64,000 nt of DNA from Ureibacillus thermophilus (GTDB taxonomy: Bacteria; Bacillota; Bacilli; Bacillales_A; Planococcaceae): positions 2,586,273-2,650,272 of the forward strand of contig NZ_CP036528.1 of NCBI RefSeq assembly GCF_004331915.1. The letters run 5' to 3'. Below, one piece after another: positions 55,312-61,758 of the stretch; position 1 is the stretch's first letter; each line of letters begins with the position of its first letter. The notes beneath the pieces are model-generated. The model made no database searches. It was given only the letters and a program-made list of their open reading frames with translations, and was not told where the DNA came from. The position numbers and the translations under genes were made by a program.

Positions 55312-55684
55312 TCGACCGTTTGCAAACCAAAATGGCGAAAGAGAAGCAGATTTTATCAACTGTGTAGCATGGAGAAAACAAGCTGAAAACCTCGCAAATT
55401 ACATGCGGAAAGGAAGCCTCGTCGGCATCGATGGCCGCATCCAAACCGGCAGCTATGAGGACCAAGACGGCAAGAAGGTGTTTTACACCGAAGTAGTTGC
55501 GGAATCAATCCAATTCCTTGAATCAAAAAACACGCCTAATTCAGCGCAGAATCAATTTTCTAGTCAAGGTAATACAAATTATCAATCTAGTAATCAAAAC
55601 GCCTACAGCGGTCAAAATCAACCGAATAATGACCCGTTTAATACTTCGTTTCCAGATGCAATCGATGATAACTTACCGTTTTAG
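55292..55684 (+). pseudogene. ssb: 5'-truncated single-stranded DNA-binding protein gene
   Basis: The frame reads [60 protein letters not shown] and ends with the acidic tip DNLPF, clearly SSB. The first ~33 residues (MLNRVVLVGRL... and strand 1-2 of the OB fold) are missing. The remaining DNA is fused to the end of yopX, and no ribosome site precedes the ATG at 55292. A deletion is the simplest cause. The shortened OB fold is unlikely to bind DNA normally. Confidence 0.75.
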
Positions 55685-55697
55685 CGAGGTGATGTAA

Positions 55698-55910
55698 ATG
55701 GAGACGTTAAGCATCTATCATAAACGAAAAATTCTTAAAGGTCGAACAAAATGCGAATTAGAAAAGGAGATCGAACGTCACAAGCAATATGGCTATGTAG
55801 AGGTAAGTGAAACGAAATATTTCGAATCTGATTCAAAACCATATCAAATTCTAGTCGAAAAACGCTGGTTAGCAAAGGAGAATCGAAATGAATCTACAAA
55901 AGTTGTTTGA
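55698..55910 (+). CDS. Hypothetical phage protein
   Basis: 70 residues: METLSIYHKRKILKGRTKCE..YVEVSETKYFESDSKPYQILVEK. GCGAGGTGATGTAA precedes the ATG. Beta-alpha mix and basic. Overlaps the dUTPase gene by 23 nt. No family recognised. Confidence 0.65.
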   Translation: METLSIYHKRKILKGRTKCELEKEIERHKQYGYVEVSETKYFESDSKPYQILVEKRWLAKENRNESTKVV

Positions 55911-56490
55911 AGTACAAGCAAAATTAGATAAAAAAATCGTTGAGGAGAAAGGATTACAGGGGCAAGATTTGCTAGATAAAAAGATTCTAGCCTTGCAAGT
56001 TGAACTCGGCGAACTCGCAAATTGCTGGCGTGGTTTCAAGTTTTGGAGCCATGACCAAGAGCCGAGAATTGAAAAAAGAACATATAAGACATGCCCATCA
56101 TGTGATGGTGAATATGTCGATTCATGTTGGGAGTGCGGTCATAGCGGTCAGGTAGTGGATAAAATTATCAATCCACTACTTGAAGAGTTCGTCGATTGTT
56201 TGCATTTCATCTTGTCTATCGCAATCGAATTGGGCTATACCGTAGATGATTTATATGTTTGGGATGATGAATTGGTAGGAAAAACAGAAGACATTTTCTT
56301 GGAATTGATGTACTGGGTTGTTCTTATCAAATCTAAAGATGAACGCAAAAGAAAAGATGCATTTAGAACTGTATGCTATATCTTTTTCAATATGGCTGAA
56401 CAAAGACTCGGTTTTACATGGGAACAAATCGAAGAAGCGTATCTAGAGAAAAATCGAATCAATCATCAGCGACAGCTAAATCACTATTGA
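55888..56490 (+). CDS. Dimeric dUTPase (dUTPase_2/MazG-like)
   Basis: A 200-residue all-alpha NTP pyrophosphatase that removes dUTP. ALQVELGELANCWRGFKFWS supplies the ExxE metal ligands, and LEEFVDCLHFILSIAIELG the ExxD pair. A zinc-finger-like insertion, CPSCDGEYVDSCWECGHSG, sits between them, as in several phage members. AAAGGAGAATCGAA precedes the ATG. Confidence 0.9.
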   Translation: MNLQKLFEVQAKLDKKIVEEKGLQGQDLLDKKILALQVELGELANCWRGFKFWSHDQEPRIEKRTYKTCPSCDGEYVDSCWECGHSGQVVDKIINPLLEEFVDCLHFILSIAIELGYTVDDLYVWDDELVGKTEDIFLELMYWVVLIKSKDERKRKDAFRTVCYIFFNMAEQRLGFTWEQIEEAYLEKNRINHQRQLNHY

Positions 56491-56501
56491 GGGGTGGTTG
56501 T

Positions 56502-57290
56502 ATGAAGAAAAGACATTGGACTCAAGAGGAAATCGATTATTTAGAAGTTAGTTGGGGCACTGTATCGCTACCCGGGATATGCAAAAAGTTAAATCGTACA
56601 GAAAACAGCGTAAAGGTGAAAGCGTATAAGTTAGGGCTTGGCGATCCAATTAAAGCCTTCGACGGAATTACAATCTGTGAATTAGCAAAAACAATAAAAG
56701 TTAACTACAGCATTATGAAAAATTGGGAAGAAAAATATGGTCTACCTGTTATGTATAAACGTTTTACTAAAGTAAAAAAAGTCAAAGTCATCAAATACAA
56801 AGATTGGTGGAAATGGGCAGAGAAAAACAAACAAATGATTGATTTTAGTCGATTTGAGAAGGGGGATTTAGGTCCCGAACCAGATTGGGCGGAAGAAAAA
56901 CGCAGAGCAGACCATCGTAAAAAGATGTACGTGCCAAAACCACATAATACGCCATGGAGTAGCAGGGATGATAATCTGTTAAAACACATGGTCGAAAAAG
57001 GTTATACGTATCCAGAGATATGCGACCAGCTGCAACGAACACATGGAGCGGTTAAACGTAGATTGCAAGACTTGGGAATTAAATACCGTCCAGCTTATCT
57101 TGATAATCACAGGCCTTACACGCAAAAAGAAATTGACTACATCCTCGAAAGTATGAAAAAAGGAATCAGTATACAAGAGATATCCCGTCACTTAAAACGC
57201 AGCGAAGCTGGAGTAAGAGGGAAGTTGGAACGGATGGGGTATAAGTTTAGAAATGGCGTTCCGCATTTGGATGAAAAACAAATTAGTTAA
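56502..57290 (+). CDS. Multi-HTH (Myb/SANT-like) phage DNA-binding protein
   Basis: 262 residues with three similar helix-rich units: HWTQEEIDYLEVSWGTVSLP..KLNRTENSVKVKAYKLG at the N-terminus, PWSSRDDNLLKHMVEKGYTY..LQRTHGAVKRRLQDLG in the middle, and PYTQKEIDYILESMKKGISI..LKRSEAGVRGKLERMG at the end. The repeated W/Y-x-E-x-I ... R-x-x-x-x-V-x-x-(K/R) pattern is of SANT/GcrA-like type. GGGGTGGTTGT precedes the ATG at 56502. A regulator or replication accessory protein is likely; the target is unknown. Confidence 0.75.
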   Translation: MKKRHWTQEEIDYLEVSWGTVSLPGICKKLNRTENSVKVKAYKLGLGDPIKAFDGITICELAKTIKVNYSIMKNWEEKYGLPVMYKRFTKVKKVKVIKYKDWWKWAEKNKQMIDFSRFEKGDLGPEPDWAEEKRRADHRKKMYVPKPHNTPWSSRDDNLLKHMVEKGYTYPEICDQLQRTHGAVKRRLQDLGIKYRPAYLDNHRPYTQKEIDYILESMKKGISIQEISRHLKRSEAGVRGKLERMGYKFRNGVPHLDEKQIS

Positions 57291-57364
57291 ATGTAAGTTT
57301 GCTGATGAGAGTTTTATCAACTCTTTATCAGCACTCTAATCAAGCGAGTGCCAAGGAGGGCGAC

Positions 57365-57784
57365 ATGGCAAAAACAAAATACAAAAACAAGAAAGTAGTA
57401 GTGGATGGAATCGAGTTTGATTCTGCACTGGAAGCAAGATATTACAAACATTTAAAACTATTAAAAGCGCAAGGTATCGTAATAGATTTCGAGTTGCAAC
57501 CAAAATACACATTGTTAGATAGTTTCAAGAAAAATGGTAAGACATTTAGAGCTATCACTTATAATGCAGATTTTGAAGTTTACTATACCGATGGACACGT
57601 TGAAGTGGTGGATGTAAAAGGAATGGTCACACAGCAATTCGAGTTGAGGAGAAAGCTTTTTGAGTACCGTTATCCGTATGAGCTAAAAGTCATAACGTAT
57701 TCAAAAATTGACGGCGGATGGATAACCCATGACGAGTTGAAAAAAGCCAGAAAAGCCCGTAAAAAGGCCAAAAAGGTGATTTGA
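57365..57784 (+). CDS. DUF1064 family protein (predicted nuclease fold)
   Basis: 139 residues: DGIEFDSALEARYYKHLKLL, DFELQPKYTLLDSFKKNGKT, ITYNADFEVYYTDGHVEVVD, VKG. The E..(A)DF..(E)VVDVKG arrangement is a PD-(D/E)XK-type core, so a structure-specific endonuclease or resolvase function is plausible. AAGGAGGGCGAC precedes the ATG. Basic C-terminal tail. Confidence 0.85.
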   Translation: MAKTKYKNKKVVVDGIEFDSALEARYYKHLKLLKAQGIVIDFELQPKYTLLDSFKKNGKTFRAITYNADFEVYYTDGHVEVVDVKGMVTQQFELRRKLFEYRYPYELKVITYSKIDGGWITHDELKKARKARKKAKKVI

Positions 57785-57985
57785 ATGGCGGTTATCAACA
57801 AAGAAGTACGATTAACAGCATTGGAAAGACAGAAAATGCTTTACGATTTGCATTGTAAACATTGCATCAACTGGAATGAGCGAAATAATGTGAAATATTG
57901 TCCGGGTTGCGCCATTTGGGATGAGTTTTTGAAGATTGGCGAAGTGTTAGATAACACAATCAGCGATAGAGAAGAAAGTGCTTAG
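57785..57985 (+). CDS. Zinc-finger phage protein
   Basis: 66 residues with HCKHCINWNERNNVKYCPGCAIW, a four-Cys zinc-finger pattern seen in small Firmicute phage proteins. AAAAAGGTGATTTGA precedes the ATG, which follows the DUF1064 stop directly. Function unknown. Confidence 0.75.
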   Translation: MAVINKEVRLTALERQKMLYDLHCKHCINWNERNNVKYCPGCAIWDEFLKIGEVLDNTISDREESA

Positions 57986-58029
57986 TGAACAATTGACACA
58001 TAGTGCGACAAAGGAAAGGAGAATAACAA

Positions 58030-58323
58030 ATGAGCAATATAACAGCTTTGAAGTTCTTTGAATTTATCGAGCCATACTACGCTTTGATTAAAGCAAAAGA
58101 TTACGAAGAAGCTGTAAAAAAGTACATCGAAGTGGTTGCTGGCGAAGAAGATGAATTTGATGAGCTATTAAAAGAATGTAAATTAGTACCGGAACTTTAT
58201 GCAATTGTGAAATTTTCGCAAGCTGTTGGTGAGGATGGAAAATTAAGTGATGTAGAAGAAATTGTAGAAGTTTTAGAAAGTGACGAACCAGAAGTATTGT
58301 TAATTGATGGTTGTTTATTGTAA
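58030..58323 (+). CDS. Acidic hypothetical phage protein
   Basis: 97 residues, helical and strongly acidic (VVAGEEDEFDELLKECKLVP, DVEEIVEVLESDEPEVLLID). AAAGGAGAATAACAA precedes the ATG. First of several genes separated by short related spacers. No family recognised; acidity could suit DNA mimicry but this is speculation. Confidence 0.6.
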   Translation: MSNITALKFFEFIEPYYALIKAKDYEEAVKKYIEVVAGEEDEFDELLKECKLVPELYAIVKFSQAVGEDGKLSDVEEIVEVLESDEPEVLLIDGCLL

Positions 58324-58365
58324 GTAGCATTTTGACACATTGAACGACAGAAAGGAAGTAGAAAA

Positions 58366-58635
58366 ATGAATATTGTACCAAAGAAATTTAAATGTATTGA
58401 ATGTGGAAAAGAAACTTATGGTTATTATTCAATCTGTAGTTGTGGTGCTGAATTTTCATATAAACCAATTAATCGTGAGCATTACAAATGTTATTTAAAC
58501 GGAAAATTTTACGGTAGTGGCGACTTAAATTACATGAGAGAACTTTTTATTGATTATGTTATTGCTCATAAAATGTACAACAAAAATGAGGTTGATTTTA
58601 AGATAGTCAAAGTGCAAGAAGAATTAACGGTTTAA
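58366..58635 (+). CDS. Hypothetical phage protein with zinc ribbon
   Basis: 89 residues. An N-terminal CIECGKETYGYYSICSCG suggests a zinc ribbon; the rest is aromatic-rich (YKCYLNGKFYGSGDLNYMRE). AAAGGAAGTAGAAAA precedes the ATG. No family recognised. Confidence 0.6.
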   Translation: MNIVPKKFKCIECGKETYGYYSICSCGAEFSYKPINREHYKCYLNGKFYGSGDLNYMRELFIDYVIAHKMYNKNEVDFKIVKVQEELTV

Positions 58636-58721
58636 TGCACATTCCGAAGAATTTGTGACCATATCGAAGATTATTCAATTAACGATTTTGAGAATAAATT
58701 AACAAAAATTAATGCGTAGTA

Positions 58722-59008
58722 CGAAGATTAAGTGACAAATGAATCAAAGTTCGAAATAAAGGAGAGATAATAATGAATTGTAAGTTGCTTTATTATGTTA
58801 GTCCGAAAGACAATTTTGAAGCGGATGGCAGGATTTTTCTAAAGGGTGAAAAATATCCAGTTTACGATGTAGACGGAGATTCTTTATTAATAGCAGAAAA
58901 TGGAGATTTCCGTTTCACTAATCAGTTAATGAAGCAAGTTATTGAAGAATGGGAATTAGAAGTGACGGAAATTTAATGTCACACTTCGAAGATTAAGTGA
59001 CAAATGAA
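58722..59008 (+). repeat. Repeated intergenic spacer motif
   Basis: A 22-bp sequence beginning CGAAGATTAAGTGAC occurs exactly at 58722-58743 and 58987-59008, each just before a ribosome site. Related AT-rich spacers with GACACAT/GTGAC and CGAA blocks occur after 57985, 58323, 58635 and 59676. Confidence 0.55.
58773..58976 (+). CDS. Hypothetical phage protein
   Basis: 67 residues, beta-rich: NCKLLYYVSPKDNFEADGRI, FLKGEKYPVYDVDGDSLLIA, reminiscent of a small SH3-like barrel. AAAGGAGAGATAATA precedes the ATG. No family recognised. Confidence 0.6.
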   Translation: MNCKLLYYVSPKDNFEADGRIFLKGEKYPVYDVDGDSLLIAENGDFRFTNQLMKQVIEEWELEVTEI

Positions 59009-59037
59009 CGAAATTGTGTAATGAGTGGTAGATTGAT

Positions 59038-59676
59038 ATGGAAAAGTTTTATTTACCAACAAAAGACGTTTTTGATAGATATGAGCCAAGAGTTGCTTTT
59101 AATTTAATACACAGATATCACGAACGGATGACAGAAAAACACGATTGGTTTGTAAGAGAATTTGAAGGGGATTCGTATTATGTAGATGGGGAATTGCCTA
59201 TTGTACCTTGGGCAGAAATAATTAATTGCAATTGGACACAAGATAAATGGTACAAAGAACCGTTTAGTTATTATTATAATCCGAATGAAAATGTAATTTA
59301 TAAAGAATTTAGAAACATGACAGCTCTTCTTTTTCCGAACGATGCTTATGGGGAGAACAAACATGTTGTGAAGAAAATGAGAGGTAATGATATATATTTT
59401 ATGTATTACAAAGAAGGGTGGGGCGGATGTAGTGCATTGTGGGATATAGATAATAATTGGATTCAATTTATAACTAAAGATGATATTTGGATGGATTACT
59501 ATCAAGGTAAATTAAAACGTGGAAGATTTATGTTTCAAGAATCAGTAAAATCATTTGATCAATATGAGTTAATTCCAATCTTAAGAAAGATGAACGCTAA
59601 GAAATTTAATGGATTTTATGATGAATTTGTTAATTATGTTGTTGAACTATTTGATGTGAATCGGACACAAATATAG
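59038..59676 (+). CDS. Hypothetical phage protein, aromatic-rich
   Basis: 212 residues, unusually rich in Tyr, Trp and Phe (EIINCNWTQDKWYKEPFSYY, MYYKEGWGGCSALWDIDNNW). No signal peptide or membrane span. No good ribosome site (ATGAGTGGTAG only). No family recognised. Confidence 0.55.
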   Translation: MEKFYLPTKDVFDRYEPRVAFNLIHRYHERMTEKHDWFVREFEGDSYYVDGELPIVPWAEIINCNWTQDKWYKEPFSYYYNPNENVIYKEFRNMTALLFPNDAYGENKHVVKKMRGNDIYFMYYKEGWGGCSALWDIDNNWIQFITKDDIWMDYYQGKLKRGRFMFQESVKSFDQYELIPILRKMNAKKFNGFYDEFVNYVVELFDVNRTQI

Positions 59677-59721
59677 TCACACTTCGATGAAAATGCGAAA
59701 TAAAAAAGGGGGCATCGATTA

Positions 59722-59898
59722 ATGTTTCTTGCGCTTATGTTTATTGTTGCGGAGCAAAACGGTATACCGCAGTTAATCGACAATAAATTCTATACATCCG
59801 AAGTATGGGCGAGAAAGCGATTAGAACGTTTGAAAAAGTCTAACCCAGACTTTAACTACTTTATCGCATACGCAGATTCGTTTAAACGGTTAAGTTGA
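59722..59898 (+). CDS. Small hypothetical phage protein
   Basis: 58 residues: MFLALMFIVAEQNGIPQLID, NKFYTSEVWARKRLERLKKS, NPDFNYFIAYADSFKRLS. AAGGGGGCATCGATTA precedes the ATG. Mixed hydrophobic N-terminus and basic middle. No family recognised. Confidence 0.6.
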   Translation: MFLALMFIVAEQNGIPQLIDNKFYTSEVWARKRLERLKKSNPDFNYFIAYADSFKRLS

Positions 59899-59911
59899 TG
59901 TCGTAAACAAA

Positions 59912-59947
59912 AAGCTGCGGCCACACATTAACAACCAGCCGCAGCTT
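59912..59947 (-). terminator. Hairpin with leftward T-run inside the rightward operon
   Basis: AAGCTGCGGC (59912-59921) pairs perfectly with GCCGCAGCTT (59938-59947). The T-run lies on the minus-strand exit side (TTTTTG); there is none rightwards. Confidence 0.55.
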
Positions 59948-59997
59948 GCCCTCATAGCTAACAACTCAACTCTATTATAGCATGGGAGGGCAAACAG

Positions 59998-60405
59998 ATG
60001 GGCAAAGGGCAGATTACGAAAGAAAAGTTAGAACAATGGATTAAAGACTATCGTTGGATGATTAATACAGTCGAAGAATTACAAAGCGAATTAGACTTCA
60101 AAGGGGCAAAAATAGCGCAGTACGGTGTTGAAGCCAGTTTGCCGAAAGCGGCTGGAAGTACAGGTGATGTGGTGTTCTCGGAAGTGTTGCGCCGGAACAA
60201 ACACTTAAAACGAATCAATGAATATATTTTTAAAATTCAAGAAGTGCAAAAACGAGTTGATAAAGTAACAGAACCAAGAGAAGCAGAAGTATTGTATTGG
60301 CTCTTAGAAGGTAAATCAATGCGTTGGATTGGGCAGCACATGGCTTTAAGTCATGTATCTATTAAAAACATCAAAGAATCGATTATCGAAAGTATGTTGA
60401 AATAG
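59998..60405 (+). CDS. ArpU/RinA-like late transcription regulator
   Basis: 135 residues. The C-terminal part has a sigma-70 region 4-like HTH: EPREAEVLYWLLEGKSMRWI and GQHMALSHVSIKNIKESIIE. This combination, directly upstream of the packaging genes, is typical of the ArpU/DUF722 late activators of Gram-positive phages. TGGGAGGGCAAACAG precedes the ATG. It probably switches on the late operon that begins after the structured noncoding region. Confidence 0.82.
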   Translation: MGKGQITKEKLEQWIKDYRWMINTVEELQSELDFKGAKIAQYGVEASLPKAAGSTGDVVFSEVLRRNKHLKRINEYIFKIQEVQKRVDKVTEPREAEVLYWLLEGKSMRWIGQHMALSHVSIKNIKESIIESMLK

Positions 60406-60486
60406 TGTATTTCCAAACTTACCAAATTTAACACTTTTAACAAAGGTGACAGCTATTATTTTCCAACTGTAAAATATGAGGTAGGT

Positions 60487-60587
60487 CCGGGGCGGCGTGG
60501 AAAACCGCTTCGGCATTTCAAAAATACACGAATAACACAATTCGTAAAGTTGGTCAATGAAGCAGTCGGCGTGGAAAACCGGCTGCT
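60487..60587 (+). ncRNA. Twin hairpins with identical loops
   Basis: Hairpin 1 pairs 60487-60495 with 60505-60513; hairpin 2 pairs 60561-60569 with 60579-60587. Each has nine continuous pairs (with G-U) and the same nine-nt loop, CGTGGAAAA (60496-60504 and 60570-60578). The stems differ below the CGG/CCG closing pairs, so structure and loop are conserved while outer sequence is not. The loops are 74 nt apart. Confidence 0.65.
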
Positions 60588-60597
60588 GAATACATAT

Positions 60598-60773
60598 GAG
60601 ACAGTGGCGGAAAGGGAAGACGCTTAGACGTAAGACGAGCTACGCTTCGGTGCCAAAGGCATGGCGTAATGGGAGGCTCGACTCTAATAAGAACCAGAGC
60701 GGAACGCAGTTTGACCGCGTACCCGTCGATAAATGCTCGTCATGCAAGGTTCGAATCCTTGCCTGTCTCGCCA
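60598..60773 (+). ncRNA. tRNA-like RNA with replaced anticodon arm
   Basis: GAGACAG (60598-60604) pairs perfectly with CTGTCTC (60763-60769), followed by discriminator G and encoded CCA. T605-G606 fit positions 8-9; a D-arm GCG-GAAAGGGAAGA-CGC (60607-60623) has the GG pair. The T-arm CAAGG-TTCGAAT-CCTTG (60745-60761) is canonical and extended by G744-C762. Instead of an anticodon arm, 120 nt intervene, closed by GACGAGC/GCTCGTC (60634-60640/60735-60741) with inner helices TACGC/GCGTA, TGCC/GGCA, ATGGG/CCCGT, GCTC/GAGC and ACGC/GCGT. No anticodon stem-loop is recognisable. Confidence 0.65.
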
Positions 60774-60889
60774 TTTTGCGGTTGGGACTACGAATTCGTG
60801 GGCCTAACCTATCGCTCATCCACCTAGTTGTGGAAGGAGAATGCTGGTTGCTCATAGAGTAAACGGCCTTTTGAAAGGCGATTTAAATC

Positions 60890-60955
60890 ACAACGCCGTT
60901 GACCGTCGGACGATCAATATCGACTGACAAATGGTCTCGGCGTTGTATTTTTATA
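60890..60955 (+). terminator. Terminator of the leader RNA
   Basis: ACAACGCCG (60890-60898) pairs perfectly with CGGCGTTGT (60938-60946), followed by ATTTTTATA. Inner pairs GACC/GGTC and GTCG/CGAC extend the fold. It lies upstream of the terminase genes and must be read through or bypassed for late expression. Confidence 0.65.
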
Positions 60956-61083
60956 CTTTGAAACCTGCACCAAACATCCGCATTCACCGATTGGCATGTG
61001 TAAATCCTCCTCTTATTTCGTTTTTTTGTTTGGTGCGGATTTGAGAGTGTAAACGGACTATCGCAAAAAAAGAAGGTGAGAAC

Positions 61084-61251
61084 ATGCAATTACATGAGCG
61101 ATTAAATGAACAGACAAAACAAAAGTTGAATGAATTGAAAAAACAAAATAAGCATAAAACCGAACAGTATTCGAAGCGTGAAATACTTGAATTGATGGGC
61201 GTAAATAGACCAACATACAAGCGTGTGCGCGGGGCGATTCGGAGGAAATAA
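61084..61251 (+). CDS. Small basic protein preceding terminase
   Basis: 55 residues: MQLHERLNEQTKQKLNELKK, QNKHKTEQYSKREILELMGV, NRPTYKRVRGAIRRK. The C-terminal half reads like a short HTH (SKREILELMGVNRPTYKRVR). AGAAGGTGAGAAC precedes the ATG. Small basic proteins in this position occur in related siphophages. Perhaps DNA- or RNA-binding. Confidence 0.7.
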   Translation: MQLHERLNEQTKQKLNELKKQNKHKTEQYSKREILELMGVNRPTYKRVRGAIRRK

Positions 61252-61314
61252 ATTTAGCATCCTTCGGGGTGTTTTTTAATTTTACCGAGCAATTAGCGTA
61301 ATGGGGTGATGCCA

Positions 61315-61758
61315 TTGAATGTAAGGAAATTAACGCCGAAACAACAAGCATTTGCTGACTATTACATCGAATTAGGTAATGCTACACAAGCAGCGATCAA
61401 AGCAGGATATAGTAAACGTTCGGCAAGACAGATAGGTGAACAAAACTTGTCAAAACATGACATTAAAGCTTATATCGATGCTCGAATGAAAGAATTAAAG
61501 TCACAACGTATAGCAGATCAGCAAGAAATATTGGAAACATTGACATCTGTTTTGCGTGGCGAAGCAAGAGCTGCAACATTAGTCGGAGTTGGTGGGGGTG
61601 AAGAAGAAATTAATACAGAAATGCCGCCAACTATGAGCGAACGAATTAAAGCGGCTGAACTACTTGGTAAACGTTACGCCATGTGGACAGATAAACAAGA
61701 CGTTAATGTGCAAGGTGCTGTAACATTCGTGGATGATATAAGCGGTGATGGCGAATGA
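61315..61758 (+). CDS. terS: Phage terminase small subunit
   Basis: 147 residues. The N-terminal HTH is typical of Terminase_2 proteins: KLTPKQQAFADYYIELGNAT, QAAIKAGYSKRSARQIGEQN. TTG at 61315 is 6 nt after GGGGTG; a GTG at 61306 overlaps that site. It recognises the packaging site and overlaps the large subunit by 4 nt. Confidence 0.93.
   Translation: MNVRKLTPKQQAFADYYIELGNATQAAIKAGYSKRSARQIGEQNLSKHDIKAYIDARMKELKSQRIADQQEILETLTSVLRGEARAATLVGVGGGEEEINTEMPPTMSERIKAAELLGKRYAMWTDKQDVNVQGAVTFVDDISGDGE

Larger units (their letters stand above)
60406..61083 (+). other. Noncoding late-operon leader region
   Basis: About 680 bp without a convincing gene, between the late regulator and the packaging genes. 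It holds, in order, twin identical-loop hairpins (60487-60587), a tRNA-like RNA (60598-60773), a further GC-rich stretch, an intrinsic terminator (60890-60955) and mutually exclusive inverted repeats (60967-61040). Open frames across it carry no ribosome site and are by-products of the structured sequence. Confidence 0.7.

Noticed and set aside
55202-55684. A 160-codon SSB frame starting within yopX
   Set aside because: The first 30 residues are out-of-frame yopX sequence with no OB-fold features; the SSB part begins only at about 55292.
58722-59008. Repeated spacers considered as a CRISPR array
   Set aside because: Only two exact copies, 265 bp apart, separated by a gene; no regular spacers and no cas genes.
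60596-60862. An 89-codon open frame across the tRNA-like region
   Set aside because: No ribosome site, its start coincides with the acceptor stem, and the sequence is fully explained by RNA helices and a CCA-ended tRNA-like 3' end.
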